A stretch of 64,000 bases of DNA from NCBI RefSeq assembly GCF_002257585.1, contig NZ_CP022743.1, forward strand, positions 1,612,001-1,676,000, read 5' to 3'. The position numbers and the translations under genes were made by a program. The stretch comes from Mucilaginibacter xinganensis (GTDB taxonomy: Bacteria; Bacteroidota; Bacteroidia; Sphingobacteriales; Sphingobacteriaceae). Under the pieces are notes generated by a model. That model was not told the origin of the DNA. It was given only the letters and a program-made list of their open reading frames with translations, and did not search any database. Shown piece by piece: positions 9,278 through 17,900 of the stretch; the first letter of the stretch is position 1; every line of letters starts with the position of its first letter.

Positions 9278-10477
9278 ATGGAGAAAACGATAAAAGAACA
9301 GCTTTTCGGCTATAAAAAAGAACTGGCGGCTGAGTTGAAAAATATCCTCACCTGGTGGGAAATACACGCTCCAGACATTGCGGATGGTGGTTTTTATGGA
9401 AAAATAGATAACGACAATCAAGTAATTGCAGAAGCGCCTAAAGGCTCGGTATTAAATGCACGGATCTTATGGTCGTTCTCTGCGGCTTACAACCATGAGT
9501 CTTTGCCTGAATACCTGGAAATGGCTGATCGGGCATATCGGTATATTATAGCTCGATTTGTGGATGATGAGCAGGGCGGTGTTTACTGGTCGGTTGATAA
9601 TAAGGGAAATCCGCTGGATACCAAAAAACAGGTATATGCCCTGTCGTTTGCCATATACGCGTTAAGTGAATATTATCGTGCAAGCAAAATAGAAGCAGCT
9701 AAACAAACAGCAATAGATCTTTTTTACGTGCTGGCTGAACGGGCCTATGATCCTGTTAAAACCGGTTACTTTGAAGCTTTTACCAAAGACTGGCAGCCGA
9801 TTGAAGACTTACGCCTTAGCGCCAAAGACGCTAATGAAAAGAAAACGATGAACACGCACCTGCATGTTTTAGAAGGGTATACAAACCTGTTTAGCATTTG
9901 GCCGGATAAGGCGCTTGGTGAACACATCAGCAGCCTGTTAAATAATTTTTTTGACCATTTTATTGATCCGCATACCCATCACTTGTTACTTTTTTTTGAC
10001 GGGGACTGGAACCCAAAGGGCGACCTGGTATCATACGGGCATGATATTGAAGCAAGCTGGCTTTTGCTGGAAGCAGCCGAAGCCATCGGCGATAAAAATA
10101 GTATTAAGCGGGTTAAAGCATTAACCATCGCTATGGCCGACGCAACTGTTACCGGCATTGATGCCGACGGCGGACTATGGTATGAATATGAGGAAGGCCA
10201 TTTGGTAAAAGAAAAGCACTGGTGGGTGCAGGCGGAGGCAATGGTAGGTTTTTTTAACGCATGGCAGATTTGCGGCGACAGCAAGTACCTGGATATTGCA
10301 CTAAAAAACTGGGAATTTATAAAAGAGAAAATATTGGATAAACAAAACGGCGAATGGTCTTGGGGTATCAACAAGAACGGGCGTATAATGCAGAGCGAAG
10401 ATAAGGCAGGGCTGTGGAAATGCCCTTACCATAATAGTCGTGCTTGTTTGCAGCTGATAACGAGAATTATTGCTTAA
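9278..10477 (+). CDS. Cellobiose 2-epimerase / AGE-family epimerase
   Basis: The 399-residue product starts at the ATG at 9278. A GTG at 9221 is in frame and has GGGGAGG 7 bases ahead of it, but the 19 extra residues are unlike the family N-terminus, while MEKTIKEQLFGYKKELAAELKNIL...WW fits it. The (alpha/alpha)6-barrel family shows GGFYGKIDNDN, NARILWSFSAAY, MNTHLHVLEGY, SYGHDIEASWLL and EKHWWVQAEAM, which include the expected His residues. It epimerises the reducing-end glucose or mannose unit, here probably beta-mannobiose to mannosyl-glucose, feeding the GH130 enzyme just upstream. It is the last gene of the cassette. Confidence 0.87.
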   Translation: MEKTIKEQLFGYKKELAAELKNILTWWEIHAPDIADGGFYGKIDNDNQVIAEAPKGSVLNARILWSFSAAYNHESLPEYLEMADRAYRYIIARFVDDEQGGVYWSVDNKGNPLDTKKQVYALSFAIYALSEYYRASKIEAAKQTAIDLFYVLAERAYDPVKTGYFEAFTKDWQPIEDLRLSAKDANEKKTMNTHLHVLEGYTNLFSIWPDKALGEHISSLLNNFFDHFIDPHTHHLLLFFDGDWNPKGDLVSYGHDIEASWLLLEAAEAIGDKNSIKRVKALTIAMADATVTGIDADGGLWYEYEEGHLVKEKHWWVQAEAMVGFFNAWQICGDSKYLDIALKNWEFIKEKILDKQNGEWSWGINKNGRIMQSEDKAGLWKCPYHNSRACLQLITRIIA

Positions 10478-10623
10478 GCTTGATTGACTGACCTGGGATA
10501 TACCGGAAACTATTAAAGTGATTTTGTGAAACAAATGCGCTGATAAGGCGTTCAAAAGCTGTGTTGTAAAACAGTACGTTGATTTTTTAACATAATTTTA
10601 CAATCGGCTTATAGTTGATTTTG

Positions 10624-10631
10624 TATATTTG
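10624..10631 (+). promoter_or_regulatory. -7 promoter box TATATTTG, close to the start codon
   Basis: An exact TAnnTTTG box ends 5 bases before the ATG of the 110-residue gene, which would place transcription start at or next to the ATG. No clean TTTG -33 partner is seen. Confidence 0.4.
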
Positions 10632-10636
10632 CAGCA

Positions 10637-10969
10637 ATGACGATCAGGAAATACAGGGTATTAACAGGCGCTTTTTTTATGTTCATCTTTTGTATAAAGA
10701 TGGCCATATCAGTTGCACCTATATTCCTGAGTCTTGATAACAAGGTTGTTAATGCTGTGATCATGCAACTGGAGCATGAGTCGAAAACTGAAAAAGATGA
10801 TCCCGAAAAGGACGCTGTAAAAGACAAAAAGTTTTTCGACGAAAATTACCAGCATTCGGTGGAATACATAACTTTTGTTGTAGAAACAAAAGTGTTACAT
10901 AATTCAGAAAGTTCGTTATTCACGCAGTTGTATCACCCTGTGGTACCCACTCCCCCTCCAAACGCATAA
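10637..10969 (+). CDS. Small membrane-anchored or secreted protein, unknown function
   Basis: I do not recognise this 110-residue protein. It has a hydrophobic N-terminal helix (about residues 9-31) after a basic MTIRKYR, followed by a charged stretch rich in Glu, Asp and Lys (about 45-70) and a Pro-rich C-terminus (PVVPTPPPNA). It is probably exported or anchored facing the periplasm. It lies upstream of the SulP transporter but a terminator-like hairpin (10978) stands between them, so coupling is uncertain. Confidence 0.55.
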   Translation: MTIRKYRVLTGAFFMFIFCIKMAISVAPIFLSLDNKVVNAVIMQLEHESKTEKDDPEKDAVKDKKFFDENYQHSVEYITFVVETKVLHNSESSLFTQLYHPVVPTPPPNA

Positions 10970-10977
10970 ATGATTTA

Positions 10978-11002
10978 ACCGCGGCTACGCGGTAGTTTTT
11001 TT
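10978..11002 (+). terminator. Hairpin with T-run between the small membrane protein and SulP
   Basis: ACCGCG (10978-10983) pairs with CGCGGT (10988-10993) over a 4-base loop, followed by AG and seven T. It may end the upstream transcript or act as partial attenuation before SulP, whose ATG is 34 bases further on. Confidence 0.7.
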
Positions 11003-11035
11003 AATTCATTTATATTTTAATCAAATTCTTCTTTT

Positions 11036-12640
11036 ATGCAAAATGAGCATGGTGGACCCGCTATTGGCGGTCTTAACCTTCGTAAATATTTTCTGTCCAA
11101 AAATTTAAAAAAGGATATCCCTTCAAGTATTGTAGTTTTTTTGGTGGCGCTGCCACTTTGTTTAGGTATCGCTTTAGCCTCCGGTGCCCCGTTATTTGCC
11201 GGTTTACTTACCGGTATCATCGGCGGTATAGTGGTGGGTACGTTAAGCGGCTCGCAGCTAAGTGTTGCAGGGCCCGCAGCAGGTTTAACAGTGATAGTTT
11301 TAACTGCCATAACAACGCTTGGATCGTACGAAGCATTTTTGCTCAGCCTGGTTATTGCCGGTGTATTGCAGATGATTTTTGGACTGATAAAGGCCGGTAC
11401 CATAGCCAATTATTTCCCCTCGTCGGTAATTGAGGGGATGCTGGCGGCTATTGGCATTATCCTTATTTTAAAACAATTTCCGCATGCAGTAGGCTATGAT
11501 GCTGACTATGAAGGCGACGAAAGATTTAGCCAGGCAGATGAAAGCAATACCTTTTCGGGAATTTTGGGTGCGCTGGCAAAAATAAATTACGGTGCAGTTA
11601 TCATCACCATGGTATCCATCGGGCTAATGCTCTACTGGCCTAAAATTAAAAAAGTGGCTGCCATTCCTGCCCCGCTGATGGTCGTATTATCAGGAATAGG
11701 TTTGAGCCTGCTTTTTGCCAATAGTGGTATAGCGCTGCTTGAAAAACAGTATGTACATATTCCTGTTGTAAATAGCACCGCTGAGTTTATGGGCTTATTT
11801 AAAAGCCCCAATTTTAGCGCTATAGGTAACAAGCAGATTTGGATAACTGCCTTTACCATTGCTGTTGTAGCAAGTTTGGAAACCCTGCTTAGCCTGGAAG
11901 CCTGCGATAAGATAGACCCGATTAAACGGATCTCGCCCACTAACCGCGAGCTGGTAGCACAGGGTGCAGGTAACCTGATCAGTGGATTGTTAGGCGGATT
12001 GCCCATGACGGCCGTTATTGTGCGTTCATCGGCAAATGTTAATGCAGGCGCCCGCACAAAAATGAGTACCATTATTCATGGTTGCCTTTTGCTGGTGGCG
12101 TTACTGTTAATTCCGACGGTTATTAATTACATCCCGCTATCGTGCCTGGCTGCAATCCTGCTGATAACCGGTTATAAACTGGCACGCATCAGCCTGTTCA
12201 AACACATGTGGCACAAAGGGCTTGATCAGTTTATCCCTTTCGTAGTTACCATTGTTGCTGTTGTGCTTACCGACCTGCTGATAGGCGTAGGTATTGGTAT
12301 GCTGGTTGGTGTATTTTACATCCTGCGCACCAATATGCGTAACCCATACTTTTATCATATCGACAAAAACGGCGATAAGAAAACTATCAGGATTAAACTT
12401 GCCGAGGAAGTTTCTTTTTTAAATAAAGCCGCCATACAAATTACACTTACCAGCCTGCCAAAGGGCACTGATGTAATTATTGATGGCTCCAATTCGAGAT
12501 ATATTGACCAGGATGTACTGGAGATAATCCACAATTTTAAGCATAATGCTTACACCAAAGGCATAATTGTACAACTGCACGAGGTGCGCGAAAAGTACGA
12601 TGTACCTTCCCTGAAACAATTAATGTATAACCCCAATTAA
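11036..12640 (+). CDS. SulP-family inorganic anion transporter with STAS domain
   Basis: This 534-residue protein has 10-12 hydrophobic segments starting with the SulP motif DIPSSIVVFLVALPLCLGIALASGAPLFAGLLTGIIGG. It ends in a cytoplasmic STAS-like domain (about residues 440-534, with DVIIDGSNSRYIDQDVLEII). SulP proteins exchange or import sulfate, bicarbonate or other anions. Its gene is 11 bases from a beta carbonic anhydrase gene, the arrangement found for bicarbonate-type SulP systems, so bicarbonate is the most likely substrate. Sulfate remains possible. Confidence 0.9.
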   Translation: MQNEHGGPAIGGLNLRKYFLSKNLKKDIPSSIVVFLVALPLCLGIALASGAPLFAGLLTGIIGGIVVGTLSGSQLSVAGPAAGLTVIVLTAITTLGSYEAFLLSLVIAGVLQMIFGLIKAGTIANYFPSSVIEGMLAAIGIILILKQFPHAVGYDADYEGDERFSQADESNTFSGILGALAKINYGAVIITMVSIGLMLYWPKIKKVAAIPAPLMVVLSGIGLSLLFANSGIALLEKQYVHIPVVNSTAEFMGLFKSPNFSAIGNKQIWITAFTIAVVASLETLLSLEACDKIDPIKRISPTNRELVAQGAGNLISGLLGGLPMTAVIVRSSANVNAGARTKMSTIIHGCLLLVALLLIPTVINYIPLSCLAAILLITGYKLARISLFKHMWHKGLDQFIPFVVTIVAVVLTDLLIGVGIGMLVGVFYILRTNMRNPYFYHIDKNGDKKTIRIKLAEEVSFLNKAAIQITLTSLPKGTDVIIDGSNSRYIDQDVLEIIHNFKHNAYTKGIIVQLHEVREKYDVPSLKQLMYNPN

Positions 12641-12651
12641 ATTTTAAGATC

Positions 12652-13419
12652 ATGTTAGTTAAAGAAAATAACACCAATAATAACGGCCATATAAATAATA
12701 ACGGTAACGCTGTAAAACCGGCCATTGATATGAAACAGTTGAAACCCGTTCAGCCGGATAATGACAGGGATAATTATGCCTCCCTGCTTAAAGGCAACTC
12801 AGACTGGGTGAGCAATAAACTGAAAGATGATCCCGAGTATTTTAATAAGCTTGCTGCAGGACAAAGTCCTGAAGTGCTTTGGATAGGATGCTCGGACAGC
12901 CGGGTACCGGCAAATGATGTTACCGGCACACAACCCGGCGAAATATTTGTACACCGGAATATTGCCAACGTTTGTGTACACTCGGATATGAATATGCTGA
13001 GCGTGCTTGATTATGCTGTGAATGTTTTAAAGGTAAAACATGTTATTGTTGCCGGGCACTATGGTTGCGGAGGCGTGGCTGCAGCCATGAGCAACAAGCA
13101 ATTTGGGCTGATTGATAACTGGCTGCGAAATATAAAAGATGTATATCGCCTGCACAGTCATGAACTTGACCGCATAACCGACGAAAAAACCAAACTGAAC
13201 AGGCTGGTTGAGCTGAATGCAATTGAGCAGGTTTATAACCTGTGCAAAACCAGCATTATTCAAAATGCCTGGAAAGAACGTACTGACCTGCAGGTGCACG
13301 GATGGGTAATTGACCTGGGTACCGGTTTAGTAAAGGACCTTAAAGTAAGCAGCAGCGGCCCTGCAAACCTGGGCTATGTTTATGAGCTTGACAGTGTGGA
13401 AGCTGTTTCTGTTCGTTAA
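12652..13419 (+). CDS. Beta-class carbonic anhydrase (first copy)
   Basis: The 255-residue enzyme has zinc-ligand motifs CSDSRVPAN (Cys-Asp-Arg), GHYGCGG (His and Cys) and the conserved FVHRNIAN. It interconverts CO2 and bicarbonate in the cytoplasm. An Asn-rich, low-complexity N-terminal extension of about 40 residues precedes the domain and is absent from the second copy at 14478. It starts 11 bases after the SulP gene and is very likely cotranscribed with it. Two terminator-type hairpins follow. Confidence 0.94.
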   Translation: MLVKENNTNNNGHINNNGNAVKPAIDMKQLKPVQPDNDRDNYASLLKGNSDWVSNKLKDDPEYFNKLAAGQSPEVLWIGCSDSRVPANDVTGTQPGEIFVHRNIANVCVHSDMNMLSVLDYAVNVLKVKHVIVAGHYGCGGVAAAMSNKQFGLIDNWLRNIKDVYRLHSHELDRITDEKTKLNRLVELNAIEQVYNLCKTSIIQNAWKERTDLQVHGWVIDLGTGLVKDLKVSSSGPANLGYVYELDSVEAVSVR

Positions 13420-13436
13420 TTTTAAGTTTTGAGTTT

Positions 13437-13490
13437 GAAGCCGGCGGACGGGTTTTTAGTTTTTAGTTTCTTTTTGTTGCCGCCGGCTTC
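13437..13490 (+). terminator. Long-stem hairpin after carbonic anhydrase
   Basis: GAAGCCGGCGG (13437-13447) and CCGCCGGCTTC (13480-13490) are a perfect 11-bp inverted repeat around a 32-base T-rich spacer. It is the first of two adjacent hairpins. Confidence 0.55.
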
Positions 13491-13494
13491 ATAT

Positions 13495-13534
13495 TATCAG
13501 CTCAAGAATATTAACTTTTGAGCTGATATTTTTG
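13495..13534 (+). terminator. Second hairpin with T-run after carbonic anhydrase
   Basis: TATCAGCTCAA (13495-13505) and TTGAGCTGATA (13518-13528) form a perfect 11-bp stem with a 12-base loop, followed by five T. It probably ends the SulP-carbonic anhydrase transcript. Confidence 0.75.
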
Positions 13535-13630
13535 ATTGAAGTAAGCGCTGACTTCGGACTCAAGATTTTATACCTGATATTTTTGCACTATTTTTATCCC
13601 ATATTATGCTTTAGGCAAAATTATAGGGAT

Positions 13631-14371
13631 ATGTTAAGACAATCAAAAGACGACAGGACATTTAAGGAAAATGCAATGCTTGCATCCTCTACCGCAATGG
13701 TTTCGGGTATGACGAATATTGCGGGGATGGTTGCATTTTTAGCTTTTACATCCAACATTACCGGGCATGTTGCTAATCTTGCGAAACACATTGTTGATCA
13801 GAATTTCAGAGAGATAATCGTTTTTGTGGTCTGGCTACTGATGTTTTTTGCGGGTGCCTTTATCTCCAGTTTTATTGTACGCTCCTATAATCATACCAGC
13901 TATTACCGTGCGCATTCGCTTCCGGTAATCATCGAAATTGTTATTTTATTATTTGTTGCGGTTTACGGGCATAACTTTTATAAAGAAACCCAATTTGAAC
14001 GTGAAATAGTGATAGGAGCCATCCTGTTTTCAATGGGACTGCAGAACAGCCTGGTATCTACCATCTCGGGCGGGCTGATCAAATCATCGCACCTAACTGG
14101 TTTGTTTACTGACCTGGGCGGCGACATCGCAGAATGGATCCATCCCAATGCAAAAAAAACCGAAACGGTTAAAAACAAGATTTATATCAGGCTTACCATT
14201 CTAAGTTTTTATTTAATGGGCGCGGTGCTGGGCGGTTTCCTGTTTAATATTTTTGATTTTGCTTTATTTTATTTTGTGCCGGTGATATTGGTAACCATTT
14301 TATATTATGACTTGTCGCCATTGGCATTGCATAAACTGGCTAAAATATTTTCAAAGTCTGCGCGTGGCTGA
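13631..14371 (+). CDS. DUF1275 (YoaK-like) membrane protein
   Basis: The frame opens with a TTG at 13532, but the first 33 residues overlap terminator sequence and look non-conserved. The ATG at 13631 gives 246 residues, near the family length. It has about six hydrophobic segments and the DUF1275 pattern: an AMVSGMTNIAGMVAFLAFTSNITGHVANLA segment, the GLQNSLVSTISGGLIKSSHLTGLFTDLG segment, and a GAVLGGFLF helix. The family is of unknown function; some members resemble small transporters. It sits between the two carbonic anhydrases, which suggests, but does not prove, a role in CO2/bicarbonate handling. Confidence 0.85.
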   Translation: MLRQSKDDRTFKENAMLASSTAMVSGMTNIAGMVAFLAFTSNITGHVANLAKHIVDQNFREIIVFVVWLLMFFAGAFISSFIVRSYNHTSYYRAHSLPVIIEIVILLFVAVYGHNFYKETQFEREIVIGAILFSMGLQNSLVSTISGGLIKSSHLTGLFTDLGGDIAEWIHPNAKKTETVKNKIYIRLTILSFYLMGAVLGGFLFNIFDFALFYFVPVILVTILYYDLSPLALHKLAKIFSKSARG

Positions 14372-14439
14372 TTACCAAAAAACTACGATGGGTTAACGCT
14401 ACGTTTACATCTGTGTAGTATATTTAATCTATATCTTTA

Positions 14440-14447
14440 TATTTTTG
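14440..14447 (+). promoter_or_regulatory. -7 promoter box TATTTTTG of the second carbonic anhydrase
   Basis: An exact TAnnTTTG box lies 30 bases before the ATG at 14478, suggesting the second copy has its own promoter. Confidence 0.45.
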
Positions 14448-14477
14448 CCGTAACAACTAATCATCCTCATAAAAAAC

Positions 14478-15143
14478 ATGGACGCTAACAACGAAAACAA
14501 CCAACCTCTTGTTGATGAATTGTACAATAGCCTGCTTGTGGGCAACAAACAATTTGTTTCCGACAGTTTAAAATTAGATCCTGAGTATTTCAAAAAACTT
14601 GCTGCCGGGCAGTCGCCGCCGGTGTTGTGGATAGGTTGTGCTGACAGCCGGGTTCCGGCCAACCAGATCACCAATATGCCGCCGGGGGAGATTTTTGTGC
14701 ACCGTAACATTGCCAATATGGTAATCCACTCGGATATGAACATGCTTTCGGTACTGGATTATGCAGTTAACGTATTGAAAGTGAAACACGTAATTGTAAC
14801 TGGGCATTATGGCTGTGGTGGCGTTATGGCTGCTATAACCAACCAGCAGTACGGCTTAATTGATAACTGGCTGAGGCATATAAAGGATGTCTATCGCCTG
14901 CATGCCAGCAAGTTGGAAACCATAACGGACATTAATGAACGCTGCGATAAACTGGTTGAATACAATGTAATTGAAAACGTTTACAACCTTTGCAAAACAT
15001 CTATTGTGCAAAACGCCTGGAAAAGCGGACAGCCTGTGGGTGTTCACGGCTGGGTGTACAGCCTTAAAACGGGTATCATTACCGATATGAAGGTGAGTAC
15101 CTATGATAATGCCAATATGCAGAACGTATTTAGGTTTAAATAG
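14478..15143 (+). CDS. Beta-class carbonic anhydrase (second copy)
   Basis: This 221-residue enzyme is closely similar along its whole length to the copy at 12652 (shared blocks include SDMNMLSVLDYAVNVLKVKHVIV and GLIDNWLR). Zinc-site motifs are CADSRVPAN and GHYGCGG. It lacks the Asn-rich N-terminal extension. The pair looks like a duplication with a DUF1275 gene between. Having its own -7 box, it could be expressed under different conditions from the SulP-linked copy. Confidence 0.93.
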   Translation: MDANNENNQPLVDELYNSLLVGNKQFVSDSLKLDPEYFKKLAAGQSPPVLWIGCADSRVPANQITNMPPGEIFVHRNIANMVIHSDMNMLSVLDYAVNVLKVKHVIVTGHYGCGGVMAAITNQQYGLIDNWLRHIKDVYRLHASKLETITDINERCDKLVEYNVIENVYNLCKTSIVQNAWKSGQPVGVHGWVYSLKTGIITDMKVSTYDNANMQNVFRFK

Positions 15144-15154
15144 GGAAAGAGGAG

Positions 15155-15242
15155 TCTATAGTCCATGGTCTATAGTCCATGGTAGCTGCGGTACCCTAAA
15201 ATTATTATAGTCGATAATCCATGAACAATGGACTATCGACTA
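15155..15242. repeat. Word-repeat element with tandem and inverted copies between convergent genes
   Basis: TCTATAGTCCATGG occurs twice in exact tandem (15155-15168, 15169-15182). Downstream TAGTCGATA (15208-15216) and TATCGACTA (15234-15242) form a 9-bp stem, and ATGGACTAT can pair back to the tandem words. It lies between the ends of carbonic anhydrase and pruA, so a bidirectional terminator role is plausible. Confidence 0.6.
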
Positions 15243-15254
15243 TAAACTTTCTTT

Positions 15255-16892
15255 TTAAACCTCTTTAGCCAAAAATGGGTACCGGTAATCTTTTGGCGGA
15301 TCGAATGTTTCTTTTATCGTGCGCGGAGATACCCAGCGCAGTAAATTGATCATCGAACCTGCTTTATCATTGGTGCCGGAGCCTCTGGCGCCACCAAATG
15401 GCTGCTGACCAACTACCGCACCGGTAGGTTTATCATTGATATAAAAATTACCGGCTGCATTGCGTAGGTGATAAGTTGCTTTGGCAATGGCGTAACGATC
15501 TTGCGAAATGATAGAACCCGTTAACGCATATATGGACGTTTTATCAACAATATCAAGCACTTCATCAAATTTATCGTCTTCATAAACATAAACAGTTAGC
15601 ACCGGGCCAAACAGCTCTTCGCACATGGTTACGTAATAAGGGTCATCAACCTTTAATACGGTTGGTTCAATAAACCAGCCTTTTGATTTATCGTAGCTGC
15701 CGCCAGCAACAACTTCAACGCCTTTATCGGCTTTAGCGGCATCAATATATTTGGCAAGCTTATCAAAAGATACTTCGGTAATTACTGCGTTTATAAAGTT
15801 CTCAAAATCCTCAACAGGCCCAATTTTAAACGAAGTAATGTCGCGCTGCATATTTGCCTGTACCGCAGGCCATAATGAAGCGGGAATATATGCCCTTGAT
15901 GCAGCAGAGCATTTTTGCCCCTGGTATTCAAACGCGCCGCGAACAAGCGCCGTGCTAACTACGTCGGCATCAGCGCTGGGATGCGCCAGTACAAAGTCTT
16001 TACCGCCTGTTTCGCCCACAATACGCGGGTAAGTTTTGTATTTGTGGATATTGGTACCTATGGTTTGCCAGATGTTCTGGAATACTTTAGTAGATCCGGT
16101 AAAGTGGATACCTGCGAAATCGGGGTGGTTAAAGATCACCTCGCCGGCAACAGGCCCGTCAACATAAATAAGGTTGATCACGCCATCAGGAACCCCGGCC
16201 TCTTTAAATATTTGCATCAATACGTTTGCAGCAAAAATTTGCGGGTAGGCCGGCTTCCAAACCACAACGTTACCCATCATGGCTGCAGAGGCAGGCAGAT
16301 TACCTGCAATTGCGGTAAAGTTAAAGGGCGTTAAAGCAAATATAAAACCTTCCAGCGGGCGTTGTTCAACACGATTCCAAACGCCTTTGCCTGATACCGG
16401 TGGTTGCTGTTTGTAGATCTCGGTCATGTATTCCACGTTAAAACGCAGGAAGTCGATCAGCTCGCAGGCAGCATCAATCTCGGCTTGGTAGGCGTTTTTC
16501 GACTGGCCAAGCATGGTTGCCGCGTTCACCTTTGATCGGTACGGGCCAGCAATTAAGTCGGCAGCTTTTAAAAATATAGCCGCACGCTGTTCCCATGGCA
16601 GTTCCTCCCATTGGGGCTTTGCAGCCAGGGCCGCATCAATGGCGGCCGTTACGTGGCTGGCATCGCCTTCAGAAAATGTGGCGAGTAAATGTTTATGATC
16701 ATGTGGCGGGCGGATCTCCAGCTTTTTGCCGGTACGTACTTCTTTGCCGCCAATGTACATTGGGATATCAATTTGTTGTGCGCGTGCTTCATCTAAAGCC
16801 GCTTTAAGCGCTGCGCGTTCCACACTGCGCGGACCGTAATTTAATACGGGTTCGTTCTGCGGTGGCGGAACGTTAAAAAATCCTTTTAGCAT
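15255..16892 (-). CDS. pruA: L-glutamate gamma-semialdehyde (P5C) dehydrogenase
   Basis: The 545-residue aldehyde dehydrogenase is of the single-domain PruA type. It shows the substrate-side segment FTAIAGNLPASAAMMGNVVVWKPA, the catalytic Glu in GETGGKDF, and the catalytic Cys in FEYQGQKCSAASRAYIP. It oxidises 1-pyrroline-5-carboxylate to glutamate in proline (and arginine) catabolism, using NAD. No proline dehydrogenase is in the window. It has its own -7 box upstream and is monocistronic. Confidence 0.94.
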   Translation of the reverse strand: MLKGFFNVPPPQNEPVLNYGPRSVERAALKAALDEARAQQIDIPMYIGGKEVRTGKKLEIRPPHDHKHLLATFSEGDASHVTAAIDAALAAKPQWEELPWEQRAAIFLKAADLIAGPYRSKVNAATMLGQSKNAYQAEIDAACELIDFLRFNVEYMTEIYKQQPPVSGKGVWNRVEQRPLEGFIFALTPFNFTAIAGNLPASAAMMGNVVVWKPAYPQIFAANVLMQIFKEAGVPDGVINLIYVDGPVAGEVIFNHPDFAGIHFTGSTKVFQNIWQTIGTNIHKYKTYPRIVGETGGKDFVLAHPSADADVVSTALVRGAFEYQGQKCSAASRAYIPASLWPAVQANMQRDITSFKIGPVEDFENFINAVITEVSFDKLAKYIDAAKADKGVEVVAGGSYDKSKGWFIEPTVLKVDDPYYVTMCEELFGPVLTVYVYEDDKFDEVLDIVDKTSIYALTGSIISQDRYAIAKATYHLRNAAGNFYINDKPTGAVVGQQPFGGARGSGTNDKAGSMINLLRWVSPRTIKETFDPPKDYRYPFLAKEV

Positions 16893-16913
16893 AATTTGTC
16901 AGTTACTACATGG

Positions 16914-16921
16914 CAAATATA
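16914..16921 (-). promoter_or_regulatory. -7 promoter box of pruA
   Basis: On the minus strand this reads TATATTTG, an exact TAnnTTTG, 21 bases before the pruA ATG. Confidence 0.5.
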
Positions 16922-17036
16922 AGAAACGATGCGGAGATTTTTGATGTGCGGGCAGGCAGATTGCATAACGTTGACAGATGGGGAAAAAGGTGCGGATTAA
17001 ATTATTATTTTAGCACACTATTATAAATTTAACCAC

Positions 17037-17873
17037 ATGAAGCTATCAAGACTTTTAACTATCGGGATTTTTTTCTTTACCCTTAACAGCTATGCGCAGA
17101 TTACTCCGCAGCCTAGCTCTACACAAACTGTAACCCAGGATTTTGGATTGGGCAGGATCAATCTTACTTATTCGCGGCCTAATGCCAAAGGACGCAAAAT
17201 GCTTGGCGGTATTGAACCCTTTGATAAGGTTTGGCGTACCGGCGCGAATGCGGCAACTATATTGAAATTTAGTGATGATGTGATGATGGAAGGGCATAAA
17301 GTGCCAGCCGGCGAGTACGGCTTGTTTACTATCCCAGGCGAAAAACAATGGACCATTATTTTAAGTAAGAACGCTAAACAATGGGGTGCCTACAGCTACA
17401 AAGAGTCGGAAGATTTTTTACGTTTTACCGTAACTCCTTCCACTACCGCGCAGGCTGCGGAAACTTTTACTATCCAGTTTGCAAACGTGTACCCCACCAG
17501 CGCAGAAATGCAATTGATGTGGCAAAATACCTTAGTTACCGTAAAGCTGACCTGTGATATCGACGCCAAAATAATGGCCAGGATAGATTCCGCTATGAAT
17601 ACTGCTAAAAAGCCGTATTATGACGCGGTAATATACTACTGGAACAATAATAAGGACATGAACAAAGCCCTGGAGTGGGCCGGCGAGCTGGAAAAAACGC
17701 CTGGGATGCCACCTATGGTTGCCAAGCTTTGGAAAGCCCGCGTATTGTTAAAAAAGGGAGATAAGGCTGCCGCAGCTGCTACTGCCAAAGAAGGCGTAAA
17801 ATTAGCTACTGATGCAAAAAGCGATGAGTATATTCGTTTGAACAGCGAAGTAGTAAAGGCAGCAACCAAATAG
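17037..17873 (+). CDS. DUF2911 secreted protein
   Basis: This 278-residue protein has a signal peptide (MKLSRLLTIGIFFFTLNSYAQ), then a DUF2911 domain (about residues 30-175) with the characteristic NLTYSRPNAKGRKMLGGIEPFDKVWRTGANAAT block and a GEYGLFTIPGEKQWTIIL block. The C-terminal 90 residues are helical and resemble TPR-type repeats. DUF2911 is common in Bacteroidota and its role is unknown. It is monocistronic, with a strong terminator 28 bases after the stop. Confidence 0.9.
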   Translation: MKLSRLLTIGIFFFTLNSYAQITPQPSSTQTVTQDFGLGRINLTYSRPNAKGRKMLGGIEPFDKVWRTGANAATILKFSDDVMMEGHKVPAGEYGLFTIPGEKQWTIILSKNAKQWGAYSYKESEDFLRFTVTPSTTAQAAETFTIQFANVYPTSAEMQLMWQNTLVTVKLTCDIDAKIMARIDSAMNTAKKPYYDAVIYYWNNNKDMNKALEWAGELEKTPGMPPMVAKLWKARVLLKKGDKAAAAATAKEGVKLATDAKSDEYIRLNSEVVKAATK

Positions 17874-17900
17874 CTGGTTGTTAGAATTTATTGATAAAAG

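Noticed and set aside
13532..13630. TTG start for the DUF1275 protein
   Set aside because: It begins inside a terminator T-run and adds non-conserved residues; ATG at 13631 gives the family length.
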